A stretch of 8,940 nucleotides of DNA from Deltaproteobacteria bacterium (lineage in GTDB: Bacteria > Desulfobacterota > DSM-4660 > Desulfatiglandales > HGW-15): assembly GCA_019307805.1 (NCBI GenBank), contig JAFDIX010000163.1:1-8940 (forward strand), read 5' to 3'. The position numbers and the translations under genes were made by a program. Positions within the stretch are counted from its first letter, which is position 1. Each line of letters starts with the position of its first letter. The notes below the pieces were generated by a model. The model did not search any database and was not told the DNA's origin. It saw only the letters and a program-made list of their open reading frames with translations. Below are positions 1 through 7,042 of the stretch, piece by piece.

Positions 1-815
1 CCGTCGATGATATGGGCCTTTTTCACCCCCGCCTTCATGGCCTGAATGCAACAATTGATTTTGGGTATCATACCACCCTGGATAGTGCTGTCTTTTATGA
101 GCTTGGGAACATCCTTCATCTTCAGTGTGGAAATGAGTTTTTTCTTTTTATCCAGCACCCCTTCCATATCCGTCAGGAGGACGAGCTTTCTGGCCTTGAG
201 GGACGAGGCAATATGCCCTGCCACCAGGTCCGCATTGATATTGTAGGTTTCCCCCTTTTTGCCTGCCCCAACAGGAGCGATGACAGGAATGAACTGGCTG
301 TCCAGGAGACTGTTCAGGATCTTGCTCTTCACGGCGGTAATTTCGCCCACCATGCCCATATCAATAATTTCCGACGGCTGGTCACCCCCCTTTTCCTTGA
401 GGTAGGTAATTTTTTTGGCAGTGATGAGTTGCCCGTCTTTGCCCGAAAGGCCCACTGCCTGGCCGCCGTTTCCATTGATCAGGGTCACGATCTCTTTATT
501 GACCTTCCCCACCAACACCATCTCCACCACATCCATGGTCTGTTTGTCGGTCACCCGCATACCATCGACGAATTCGGATTCGATGGAAAGCCGTTTCAGA
601 AATGCGCCGATTTGGGGTCCCCCCCCGTGAACAACAATGGGATTGAGACCGACATATTTCATGAGGATGATGTCCAGGGCGAAATTCTTCTTCAGCCCTT
701 CGTCCACCATGGCATGCCCCCCGTATTTGACCACAATGGTGGCATTGTTGAAGCGACGGATATAGGGGAGTGCCTCGATAAGGACCTTTGCCCGATCTGC
801 CTGTTTGAGTGTCAT
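1..815 (-). CDS. argB: Acetylglutamate kinase, C-terminus beyond window
   Basis: ArgB phosphorylates N-acetyl-L-glutamate with ATP, the second step of arginine synthesis in the cytoplasm. Translating the minus strand gives 271 residues with no stop, so the gene continues past base 1; the family usually has about 290-300 residues. Visible amino-acid-kinase motifs are VVKYGGHAM (28-36, phosphate-binding Lys30), HGGGPQI (63-69), FVDGMRVTD (82-90), NGNGGQAVGLSGKDG (114-128), YNINAD (191-196), LLTDMEGV (213-220) and GGMIPK (247-252). About 22 residues, predicted helical, precede the first strand. In the family such an N-terminal helix marks arginine-inhibited hexameric enzymes and is absent from the short E. 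coli type, so feedback inhibition by arginine is inferred. The ATG at 813-815 follows an in-frame TGA closely, which fixes the start; the ribosome binding site is weak. It is last in the visible xerC-hslV-hslU-argB run, 85 bases after hslU. Confidence 0.96.
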   Translation of the reverse strand, partial: MTLKQADRAKVLIEALPYIRRFNNATIVVKYGGHAMVDEGLKKNFALDIILMKYVGLNPIVVHGGGPQIGAFLKRLSIESEFVDGMRVTDKQTMDVVEMVLVGKVNKEIVTLINGNGGQAVGLSGKDGQLITAKKITYLKEKGGDQPSEIIDMGMVGEITAVKSKILNSLLDSQFIPVIAPVGAGKKGETYNINADLVAGHIASSLKARKLVLLTDMEGVLDKKKKLISTLKMKDVPKLIKDSTIQGGMIPKINCCIQAMKAGVKKAHIID

Positions 816-840
816 GGCTCAATACTCACTTTTGATGATA

Positions 841-870
841 TCCATCCAGAAATAATAATTTCCGGATGGA
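841..870 (-). promoter_or_regulatory. Strong hairpin in the hslU-argB gap
   Basis: An inverted repeat with 13-base arms (841-853 and 858-870) around a 4-base loop. Read as minus-strand RNA, the only non-Watson-Crick pair is a G-U wobble, so all 13 positions pair. It lies 25 bases before the argB start codon. No T-run follows it on the minus strand, so it does not look like a standard intrinsic terminator. An effect on mRNA stability, processing or argB translation is possible but is inference. Confidence 0.6.
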
Positions 871-876
871 GCGTTT

Positions 877-900
877 AGCTGTCAGCGTTCAGCATTCAGC
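877..900. repeat. Short TCAGC-unit repeat next to the hslU stop codon
   Basis: Three tandem units of the form (G/T)TCAGC spaced 7 bases apart, preceded by AGCT, begin directly at the hslU stop codon. Similar runs of TCAGC/GCTGA words occur as dispersed repeats in gaps of many environmental bacterial genomes, from general recollection rather than a search. No coding role is visible. Confidence 0.5.
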
Positions 901-2295
901 TTAAAGGATATATCTGCTCAGGTTTTCATCTTCGAAAATATCTTTAAGCTTATCCACCACATATTTCCGGTCGATATCGACCTTTTCGGCATCCATGTCC
1001 GGGGCCTCAAAGGAGACCTCATCCAATAGTTTTTCCATGACCGTATGCAACCGTCGGGCCCCGATATTCTCGGTGCGCTCATTGACATCGCTTGCAATGG
1101 ATGCAATTTCCTGGACAGCGGATTCTTCGAAGACGAGTGTAATGCCCTCGGTTTCCAGAAGGGCCTCATATTGGGTAATGAGCGCATTTTTCGGCTCCGT
1201 AAGGATTCGAACAAAATCACCACAGGACAGAGAATCCAGTTCCACGCGAATGGGAAATCTGCCCTGAAGCTCCGGTAAAAGGTCGGAAGGTTTACTCACA
1301 TTAAAGGCCCCTGCCGCAATGAACAGGATATGATCCGTTTTCACCATACCGTACTTGGTGATGACCGTGGATCCTTCTACGATGGGCAGGATGTCCCTTT
1401 GCACCCCCTCTCTTGAAACATCAGGGCCGTACCCGGATTCCGAGCCGGCCACCTTGTCAAGCTCATCCAGAAATATGATCCCGTTCTGCTCCGTCATGCG
1501 AATGGCCTCGGAAACAACCCGATCCATGTCTACCAGCTTCTGGGATTCCTCCTGCAGCAGAATCTCCATGGCTTCAGGGACCTTGACACGCCTCCGCTTT
1601 TTTTTGCCTGGAAAGATATTGCCAAAGACCTCCTTGATATTAAACTCCATCTCCTCAATTCCCGCATTGGAAAAGACCTCGACCATGGGCATGTTGTGAT
1701 TATCCACCTCCAACTCCAGATAACGACCGTCCAGCTTGCCGTTTCGCAACATTCGCCGCAGTTTTTCCCTGGTGGAGTTGATTTCCACCTTATCCCCTCT
1801 GACCACTTCCAGGACTTTTTCCTTTTCCCCATCCTCGCCGACCTGAAGTTTCTCCTTCCTCTTTGGGAGCATGATATCCAGCATCCGTTCCTCGACCAGT
1901 TCCTGGGCCTTTTCCTTTACAATTTCCTGGGCCGAATCCTTGGCCATGCTGATGGCCAGTTCTGTGAGATCCCGAATCATGGACTCCACATCCCTTCCCA
2001 CATACCCCACTTCCGTAAACTTGGTGGCTTCCACTTTGAGGAATGGGGATTTTGCGAGCCGCGCCAGGCGTCTCGCAATTTCCGTTTTTCCTACACCGGT
2101 CGGGCCGATCATGATGATATTTTTAGGGGCAATTTCATCCCTGAGATCATCGGGGACCTGTTGCCTCCGCCATCTGTTTCTCAGTGCAACGGCCACCGAT
2201 CGCTTGGCCGCATCCTGGCCTATGATATATTTGTCCAGCTCCGAGACGATTTCCCTCGGCGTCAGGACTTCCACAAAATCATCTTGTTTCGCCAT
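901..2295 (-). CDS. hslU: HslU ATPase subunit of the HslUV (ClpQY) protease
   Basis: HslU is the hexameric AAA+ unfoldase that recognises, unfolds and threads substrates into the HslV chamber in the cytoplasm. The 464-residue protein (E. coli 443) shows, in order, an N-terminal TPREIVSELDKYIIGQ segment, Walker A GPTGVGKT (64-71), the pore loop GYVG (97-100), a highly charged I-domain, Walker B IIFLDELDK, a GRFPIRVEL segment, a GARRLHTVME sensor-2 region, and the C-terminal LSRYIL tail that docks into HslV. I chose the ATG at 2293-2295 over one four codons upstream (2307) because GGGAG lies 5 bases before it and nothing comparable precedes the other. It starts 15 bases after the hslV stop, so translational coupling is likely. 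The I-domain has a run of eight A residues on the coding strand (1598-1605) encoding lysines, a possible slippage site. Confidence 0.98.
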   Translation of the reverse strand: MAKQDDFVEVLTPREIVSELDKYIIGQDAAKRSVAVALRNRWRRQQVPDDLRDEIAPKNIIMIGPTGVGKTEIARRLARLAKSPFLKVEATKFTEVGYVGRDVESMIRDLTELAISMAKDSAQEIVKEKAQELVEERMLDIMLPKRKEKLQVGEDGEKEKVLEVVRGDKVEINSTREKLRRMLRNGKLDGRYLELEVDNHNMPMVEVFSNAGIEEMEFNIKEVFGNIFPGKKKRRRVKVPEAMEILLQEESQKLVDMDRVVSEAIRMTEQNGIIFLDELDKVAGSESGYGPDVSREGVQRDILPIVEGSTVITKYGMVKTDHILFIAAGAFNVSKPSDLLPELQGRFPIRVELDSLSCGDFVRILTEPKNALITQYEALLETEGITLVFEESAVQEIASIASDVNERTENIGARRLHTVMEKLLDEVSFEAPDMDAEKVDIDRKYVVDKLKDIFEDENLSRYIL

Positions 2296-2310
2296 ATCCG
2301 CTCCCATTCT

Positions 2311-2865
2311 CTATGTCGTCTCCCCAATCTCATGGAGGACAATCTGATCGTTGGTATACAGGCAGATGGATGCCGTAACCTTCATAGCTTCCCGCGCAAT
2401 GGCAGGGGCATCCAGGTCCGAGTGGGCCAGGAGCGCCTTGGCTGCCGCCAGGGCATAGGGCCCGCCGGAACCAATGGCGATGACCGCATCATCGGGTTCA
2501 ATCACATCCCCCGTGCCGGAGATGACAAACATATGCTCCTCATCCATGGCCAGGAGCAGTGCCTCAAGCCTCCTGAGGATCTTGTCCGTCCGCCAGTCCT
2601 TGGCCAATTCCACGGCCGCCCTGGTCAGATTTCCATTGTATTTCTCAATCTTTCCTTCCAGCCGTTCAAAGAGATTAAAGGCATCTGCGGCCGCTCCGGC
2701 AAAACCCACCAGCACCTGATCACCACTCATAAAACGGACCTTCACGGCCTTATGTTTCATGATCGTTTCCCCGACGCTCACCTGCCCGTCGCCGGCCATC
2801 ACCGCCCTGCCATCCCTTATCACCGCCAGTACCGTAGTTGCCCGTATGGGCTGAAGTACCTTCAT
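2311..2865 (-). CDS. hslV: HslV peptidase subunit of the HslUV (ClpQY) protease
   Basis: HslV is the proteasome-beta-like threonine peptidase forming the double-hexamer core degraded into by HslU. The protein has 184 residues, close to the usual 175-180. The sequence RATTVLAVIRDGR places the catalytic Thr at residue 10, with a nine-residue leader expected to be removed so that Thr becomes the N-terminus. Other family blocks are AGDGQVSVG, the lysine-containing IMKHKAVKVR (Lys28/Lys33 region of E. coli HslV), GFAGAAADAFNLFE, AAVELAKDWRTD, LEALLLAMD, AIGSGGPYALAAAKALL and a C-terminal ICLYTND. I chose the ATG at 2863-2865 because AAAGGAG lies about 10 bases upstream; a longer frame to 2916 adds 17 unconserved residues. 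The gene starts 63 bases after the xerC stop and precedes hslU, the usual order. Confidence 0.98.
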   Translation of the reverse strand: MKVLQPIRATTVLAVIRDGRAVMAGDGQVSVGETIMKHKAVKVRFMSGDQVLVGFAGAAADAFNLFERLEGKIEKYNGNLTRAAVELAKDWRTDKILRRLEALLLAMDEEHMFVISGTGDVIEPDDAVIAIGSGGPYALAAAKALLAHSDLDAPAIAREAMKVTASICLYTNDQIVLHEIGETT

Positions 2866-2884
2866 TCCCTTTTTTTCTCCTTTT

Positions 2885-2906
2885 ACGCCCCCTGTCCTCC
2901 GGGCGT
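2885..2906 (-). promoter_or_regulatory. Small hairpin upstream of hslV with an SD-like loop
   Basis: Perfect six-base arms ACGCCC/GGGCGT (2885-2890 and 2901-2906) enclose a ten-base loop that reads GGAGGACAGG on the minus strand. It sits between the xerC stop and the hslV ribosome binding site. A role in translation or mRNA processing is only a possibility; a six-base stem can arise by chance. Confidence 0.35.
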
Positions 2907-2928
2907 CCTCTCTCATACGACCCTAACC

Positions 2929-3855
2929 TCACTTGCTCCTTGGGTGGGCTTTATCATAGACCTCCATGAGTCGATCCATGCTGACATGGGTGTATTTCTG
3001 GGTTGTGGACAGGCTCACATGCCCCAGAAGCTCCTGCACGGCCCTCAGGTCCGCCCCGCCATCCAGCAGGTGGGTCGCAAAAGTATGTCTCAGGGCGTGG
3101 GGAGAGATGTCCCCGCTTAAGAGACCTTCCTTTGCATATTTTCTGACCACATTATAAATCCCGCGAGTACTGAGCCGTCCTCCCCGAACATTCAGAAAAA
3201 GCGGGCCTTCCGGAGAACTTCCATGGGTTTTTTCCCTCAGGGGAATGACTGCATCCATGTAGTCTCTGACCGCCTTCAGGGCGCTCTTTCCGATGGGGAT
3301 AATCCTCTCCTTCTTCCCTTTCCCCATGACCTTGATCAGGCGCTGCTCAAAATCGATACCGGAGAGGTTCAATCCCTCCAATTCACTAACACGAATCCCG
3401 CAGGAGTAAAACACCTCCAGAATGGCCAAATCCCTTAATCCCAGCGGTTTGGACCGATCAGGCCTCTCGAGCAACCTGAACATCTCGTCTATGGGAAGAA
3501 AGGGAGGGTCGTATTTTTCCTGCTTTGGCGTTGAGATATCTGCCGCAGGATTGCCGGCGACAAGCCCTTTCTTCTCAAGGAAATTGAAAAATGATCGAAT
3601 AGCTGACAGCTTTCGCGCAATGGTTTTCCTTTTATAACGACTGAACAGCCTTCCCAGGTATTCCCGGAAGAGCTTGAAATCGATGGTATCCAGTTGCGGA
3701 CCATGGGAATCTTCTCGCAATTCCCCATCCTTTTCACTCAAGAACGCCTGGAACTGCCTCAGATCTATTCTGTAATTCCGGATCGTATGCTCGGAATAAC
3801 CCCTCTGGAATCTGAGGTTTTGTATGAATGCCCCTATAAGGTCATCTAGTAACAT
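2929..3855 (-). CDS. xerC: Tyrosine recombinase XerC (CodV-like)
   Basis: A 308-residue tyrosine site-specific recombinase, the usual length for XerC/XerD proteins, which resolve chromosome dimers at dif near the terminus. Residues about 1-105 form the SAM-like DNA-binding domain (LRFQRGYSEHTIRNYRIDLRQF; RKLSAIRSFFNFL). Residues about 115-308 form the catalytic domain with a complete active site: Arg155 (SCGIRVSEL), Lys179 (GKGKKER), His253 and Arg256 (HALRHTFATHLL), His279 (LLGHVSL) and nucleophile Tyr288 (TQKYTHV). The ATG at 3853-3855 follows an in-frame TAA six bases upstream, so no longer start exists; the ribosome binding site is poor. Sitting ahead of hslVU matches the codV-clpQ-clpY order of Firmicutes and the xerC-hslVU order of several proteobacteria, which favours XerC over XerD or an integrase. 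No mobile-element genes adjoin it. Confidence 0.94.
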   Translation of the reverse strand: MLLDDLIGAFIQNLRFQRGYSEHTIRNYRIDLRQFQAFLSEKDGELREDSHGPQLDTIDFKLFREYLGRLFSRYKRKTIARKLSAIRSFFNFLEKKGLVAGNPAADISTPKQEKYDPPFLPIDEMFRLLERPDRSKPLGLRDLAILEVFYSCGIRVSELEGLNLSGIDFEQRLIKVMGKGKKERIIPIGKSALKAVRDYMDAVIPLREKTHGSSPEGPLFLNVRGGRLSTRGIYNVVRKYAKEGLLSGDISPHALRHTFATHLLDGGADLRAVQELLGHVSLSTTQKYTHVSMDRLMEVYDKAHPRSK

Positions 3856-3891
3856 TCTTTAAGACTATCAGATGCTTAGAAAAAAATGTAT

Positions 3892-3919
3892 AAAATAACA
3901 TATTTCAGACGATTGGCAA
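3892..3919 (-). promoter_or_regulatory. Candidate sigma-70 promoter for the xerC-hslVU-argB operon
   Basis: On the minus strand TTGCCA (3914-3919; 5/6 to TTGACA) is followed after 16 bases by TATTTT (3892-3897; 4/6 to TATAAT). A start about 7 bases further on would give a 5' leader of roughly 30 bases before the xerC ATG, a sensible distance. The call rests on pattern matching in an AT-rich spacer. Confidence 0.35.
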
Positions 3920-3934
3920 TGAAAAAATGTTTCC

Positions 3935-3971
3935 CCGCATTCTTCGCTTGACTTTATTTTCAAGCATGCGG
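3935..3971. promoter_or_regulatory. Bulged inverted repeat in the xerC / EF-G spacer
   Basis: CCGCAT (3935-3940), five unpaired bases, then GCTTGA (3946-3951), an eight-base loop, and TCAAGC (3960-3965) directly joined to ATGCGG (3966-3971). The arms make twelve pairs with a single 5-base bulge. It overlaps the candidate EF-G promoter, so it could be a protein-binding operator, or a leader structure if transcription starts further upstream. Neither is shown. Confidence 0.45.
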
Positions 3972-3977
3972 TAACAA
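3948..3977 (+). promoter_or_regulatory. Weak candidate promoter for the EF-G-like gene
   Basis: TTGACT (3948-3953, 5/6 to the -35 consensus) and TAACAA (3972-3977, 3/6 to the -10 consensus) are 18 bases apart. It would leave a 5' leader of about 125 bases. The -10 match is poor, so this is tentative. Confidence 0.25.
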
Positions 3978-4108
3978 TTAAGGCTTTGAATCCAACATTT
4001 AAGCAGACAAAAGGTCCGTTCGATAGAAGTTGCGCCGAGCAATGTATCCGCCCCATGGGCATATTCACACAGACCGGGGGCAATTCAAAATCTGGAAAGG
4101 AATAATGC

Positions 4109-6187
4109 ATGGAAAGAAAGAGTGAACAACTGAGAAATGTCGGTCTGGTGGCCCATGTGGGTTCTGGCAAGACTTCCCTGGCAGAAGCCATGCTTTTTAA
4201 CGGGAAGAGCATATCAAAGATGGGAAGTGTGGATCAGGGCAATTCTGCAATGGACTTTGAACCGGAGGAGACCGGCAGAAAAATAACCATTAACACCGCC
4301 GCTCATCACTGCGCATGGAAAAAGCACACCATCAATATTATTGATACCCCGGGGGATGATAACTTTATTTCCGATGCCCGTTTTGGCCTGCAGGCTGTTG
4401 ATGGCATGGTTGTGGTCCTGGATGCCACAGCGGGGGTCAAAGTGGGTACTGAAAAGGTGTGGGCCTTTGGGGACGAACAAAACCTTCCCCGTATCGTCTT
4501 TGTCAATAAGATGGACAGAGAGCGGGCGGATTTTTACAAGGTCGTCGAGGGATTCTCCAGCGCATTCAATGTGAATGCAACACCGGTTTTCCTGCCCATT
4601 GGTGCTGAAGAGGAATTTGAGGGTCTTGTGGATCTTATCAAAATGAAGGCATATGTCTTCAGCAAGGATGGCAGCGGCAAGTTTACGGAGCAGGAAATCC
4701 CCGCTGATATGGGAGATCAAGTCGCCGAATGGCGAGAAAAAATGGTTGAGAATATCGTAGAGGCCAACGACGAGCTCATGGAAAAATACCTGGAGGGGGA
4801 AGAGCTGGCCCCCCAGGAAATCGAGGATACTTTTATCATCGGAATCAAATCACGATTGATCGTCCCCATTCTCTGCGGCTCTGCAACCCTGAACATGGGC
4901 GTGCCTCAATTAATGAATCTCATTGTAGCGGGAATCCCGTCTCCCCTGGAAAGGAAGCCCTTTGAGGGAACGGCTCCGGGCGGAGATGAGATCCTGCAGC
5001 GAAACCCCGAAGAGGATGCACCATTCTCTGCCATTGTCTTCAAGACCCTGGCAGACCCCTTTGCAGGAAAACTGACCCTGCTCCGGGTATTGTCAGGAAC
5101 TCTCAGCTCGGATGCGGGCCTCTATAATGCAAACAAGGAGACCAAGGAAAAATTTGGGCAGATTCTACTCCCTGAGGGCAAAAAACAGCAGGCCGTGGAG
5201 CAGGCCATCACCGGTGATATCATCGCATTTGCCAAATTGAAAAAAACACAAACCGGGGACACTTTGTGCCAGGAAAACGGTGCCATTATCTATAAGGCTG
5301 CAGATCCCCTTCCCTCTGTCATCTCATATGCGGTGGAGGCCAAGGTGAAGGGAAGTGAAGACAAGGTATTCACATCCCTTGCCAAGCTCCTCGACGAGGA
5401 CCCCACCCTCAAGCTGGAAAGAGACCAGGCGACCTCTGAAATCATTCTCTCCGGGACCGGGCAGATCCACCTGGAGGCGACCTGTGAAAAGCTGAATCGA
5501 AAATTCGGCGTGGAAGTCAACATGAGTCCCGTCAAGATCCCCTATACAGAAACCATCAAAAAATCCGTGCAAAAGGTCGTTTACCGCCACAAGAAACAGT
5601 CCGGCGGGCGTGGGCAATTCGCAGAGGTACACTTTGACCTATCCCCCCTGGAAAGGGGACATGGATTTGAGTTCGAAGAGGCCCTCGTCGGAATGAATGT
5701 CCCAAGGAATTTCGTTCCGGCCGTTGAAAAGGGTCTCAATGAGTCCATCGGCAATGGGATTCTTGCCGGCTACCCGGTGGTTGACCTGAAGGTCCGGTTC
5801 TTTGACGGAAAATCCCATGACGTAGACTCCTCAGAAATGGCCTTCAAGATCGCCGCCAGCATGTGTCTCAAAAAGGCGCTTCAGGAAGCCACACCGGTAC
5901 TCCTGGAACCCATCATGAAATTGGGAATCACGCTCCCCGAAGAATTTATGGGTGATGTCATGGGGGATCTCAACAGCCGCCGGGGCAAAGTGCAGGGAAT
6001 GGACACCCAGGGCAGATACCAGGTCATCATGGCACAGGCCCCCATGGCTGAAGTATTGACCTACGCACTGGATCTCAACGCCATGACGGGGGGACGCGGC
6101 ACCTTCAAAATGGAACACTCCCATTACGAAGAAGTGCCCGCCCAGCTGGTAGAAAAGGTCATTGCCGCGGCCAAAAAGGCAGAATAG
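4109..6187 (+). CDS. EF-G-like translational GTPase (EF-G paralogue)
   Basis: A 692-residue translational GTPase with the full five-domain EF-G layout. The G domain has G1 AHVGSGKT (15-22), switch I RKITI (57-61, Thr60 kept), G3 DTPGD (79-83), G4 NKMD (133-136) and G5 CGSA (256-259). Domain IV has RHKKQSGGRGQF (493-504) and HDVDSSEMAFK from His570; GDLNSRRG (619-626) and a MTGGRGTF segment lie near the end. Canonical EF-G has AHIDAGKT and DTPGH; the G-S-G-K-T loop and loss of the histidine after DTPG mark the separate EF-G-like (FusA2/EF-G-2) subfamily. The missing histidine (Asp83 here) is the residue implicated in ribosome-triggered GTP hydrolysis. No rpsL, rpsG or tuf flank it, so it is not the str-operon EF-G. 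Whether it works in elongation, ribosome recycling or stress is unknown. AAGGA about 7 bases before the ATG supports the start; an overlapping ATG four bases upstream is out of frame. Confidence 0.93.
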   Translation: MERKSEQLRNVGLVAHVGSGKTSLAEAMLFNGKSISKMGSVDQGNSAMDFEPEETGRKITINTAAHHCAWKKHTINIIDTPGDDNFISDARFGLQAVDGMVVVLDATAGVKVGTEKVWAFGDEQNLPRIVFVNKMDRERADFYKVVEGFSSAFNVNATPVFLPIGAEEEFEGLVDLIKMKAYVFSKDGSGKFTEQEIPADMGDQVAEWREKMVENIVEANDELMEKYLEGEELAPQEIEDTFIIGIKSRLIVPILCGSATLNMGVPQLMNLIVAGIPSPLERKPFEGTAPGGDEILQRNPEEDAPFSAIVFKTLADPFAGKLTLLRVLSGTLSSDAGLYNANKETKEKFGQILLPEGKKQQAVEQAITGDIIAFAKLKKTQTGDTLCQENGAIIYKAADPLPSVISYAVEAKVKGSEDKVFTSLAKLLDEDPTLKLERDQATSEIILSGTGQIHLEATCEKLNRKFGVEVNMSPVKIPYTETIKKSVQKVVYRHKKQSGGRGQFAEVHFDLSPLERGHGFEFEEALVGMNVPRNFVPAVEKGLNESIGNGILAGYPVVDLKVRFFDGKSHDVDSSEMAFKIAASMCLKKALQEATPVLLEPIMKLGITLPEEFMGDVMGDLNSRRGKVQGMDTQGRYQVIMAQAPMAEVLTYALDLNAMTGGRGTFKMEHSHYEEVPAQLVEKVIAAAKKAE

Positions 6188-6197
6188 GACACAGGGG

Positions 6198-6698
6198 ATG
6201 GAAGTTGATCTCAGGGTCGGAGTACTCACCCTCAGCGATAAGGCCTCCAGGGGTCAAAGGGAGGATGGGAGCGGAACCCTGGCAGTCACCATTTTGAAGG
6301 CGGACGGTTTTTCCGTAGCCAAGCAGAAGATTGTCCCCGATGACGCCCTCCAGATCATCGATACCCTGCGCAACTGGGTCGATCGGGATAGACTCCCCCT
6401 CATTATCACTTCCGGAGGAACCGGCCTGAGCCCCAGCGATGTGACCCCCCAGGCCATGAAGGAAATTATCGACTATGAAGTCCCGGGGATCGCCGAGGCC
6501 ATGCGTGCGGAAAGCCTTCAGAAAACACCCCATGCCATGCTCTCCCGGGCCATGGCGGGTGTCCGCAAATGCAGTCTCATCATCAATCTTCCCGGAAGCC
6601 CCGGCGGCGTGAAGGACAATCTCACCCTTGTCCTTCCCGCCCTGAAGCATGCCCTGGCAAAACTTCAGGGGGACGCATCCGACTGCGCCATTCGATGA
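6198..6698 (+). CDS. MogA/MoaB family molybdenum cofactor biosynthesis protein
   Basis: A 166-residue single-domain protein of the MogA/MoaB fold. Family members bind molybdopterin; MogA adenylylates it before molybdenum insertion, while many MoaB proteins have the same or an uncertain role. Visible motifs are VGVLTLSDKASRGQREDGSG (7-26), TSGGTGLSPSD (71-81, the MPT-binding signature, with Ser80 where Arg is common) and NLPGSPGG (130-137). The length fits MoaB/MogA (160-195), and no MoeA-type extra domains are present. The ATG at 6198 has AGGA overlapping the preceding stop codon, 8 bases upstream; a longer frame from 6162 would overlap the EF-G gene and adds unconserved residues. With a 10-base gap it is probably co-transcribed with the EF-G-like gene. 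MogA and MoaB cannot be told apart here, so no symbol is given. Confidence 0.93.
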   Translation: MEVDLRVGVLTLSDKASRGQREDGSGTLAVTILKADGFSVAKQKIVPDDALQIIDTLRNWVDRDRLPLIITSGGTGLSPSDVTPQAMKEIIDYEVPGIAEAMRAESLQKTPHAMLSRAMAGVRKCSLIINLPGSPGGVKDNLTLVLPALKHALAKLQGDASDCAIR

Positions 6699-6873
6699 TA
6701 CCCTACTGCACCCACAAGTAAAGAAACCTGGCCCAGAGGGGATTTGCTTTGTTGGAAGTTCATTGATTGATTGAAATCCCAAATATCAAATTACAAATAT
6801 CAAACAATTTCCAATGACCGAAATTCGAAAATCCAAACGATGTCTCGCCCTGGAAGGTTTTGGTCATTGAATA

Positions 6874-7009
6874 TTGATGAACTCGCAAAAAGTCCGAATT
6901 CGTCATGCCGGACTTGATCCGGCATCCAGAACATGCTGAAATTACTGGATTCCGGCCTTCGCCGGAATGACGCTTTAAAGGGATTTCAGACTTTTTACGA
7001 CGCCGTCAA
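6874..7009. mobile_element. MITE-like palindromic element with TIRs and a TA duplication
   Basis: Imperfect terminal inverted repeats of about 22 bases (6873-6894 against 6989-7010; 17 of 22 match, including AAAAAGTC/GACTTTTT) bound a non-coding core of about 136 bases. Inside are two GC-rich hairpins: ATGCCGGA/TCCGGCAT (6905-6912, 6918-6925) and ATTCCGGC/GCCGGAAT (6949-6956, 6961-6968). These are nested in wider complementary pairs CGTCAT/ATGACG and ATCCAG/CTGGAT. TA flanks both ends (6872-6873 and 7010-7011), and removing the element plus one TA rejoins the surrounding AT-rich repeat smoothly. That suggests a TA-targeting transposase of IS630/Tc1-mariner type acting in trans; this is inference. 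It encodes nothing. Confidence 0.65.
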
Positions 7010-7042
7010 TATTAAAATTTGAGATTTATTTGAAACCGGGGA

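Noticed and set aside
12..878. Open frame of 288 codons on the plus strand
   Set aside because: It is antisense to argB, whose minus-strand translation carries all acetylglutamate kinase motifs. The plus-strand product is rich in His, Phe and Asp with no family resemblance.
1696..3120. Open frame of 474 codons on the plus strand
   Set aside because: It runs antisense across hslU, hslV and part of xerC, all clearly real on the minus strand. The length reflects codon bias of those genes.
2929..3855. Phage or integron integrase
   Set aside because: The length, full Xer-type active site and operon with hslVU fit XerC. No attachment site, cargo or phage genes adjoin it.
3868..4212. Open frame of 114 codons on the minus strand in the divergent spacer
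   Set aside because: It overlaps the start of the EF-G-like gene in antisense, has no ribosome binding site of note and shows no recognisable motif; the spacer is better read as a control region.
6905..6968. CRISPR array or intrinsic terminator in the GC-rich hairpin region
   Set aside because: There are no regularly spaced direct repeats, and neither hairpin is followed directly by a T-run; the pair lies inside terminal inverted repeats and fits a MITE-like element better.
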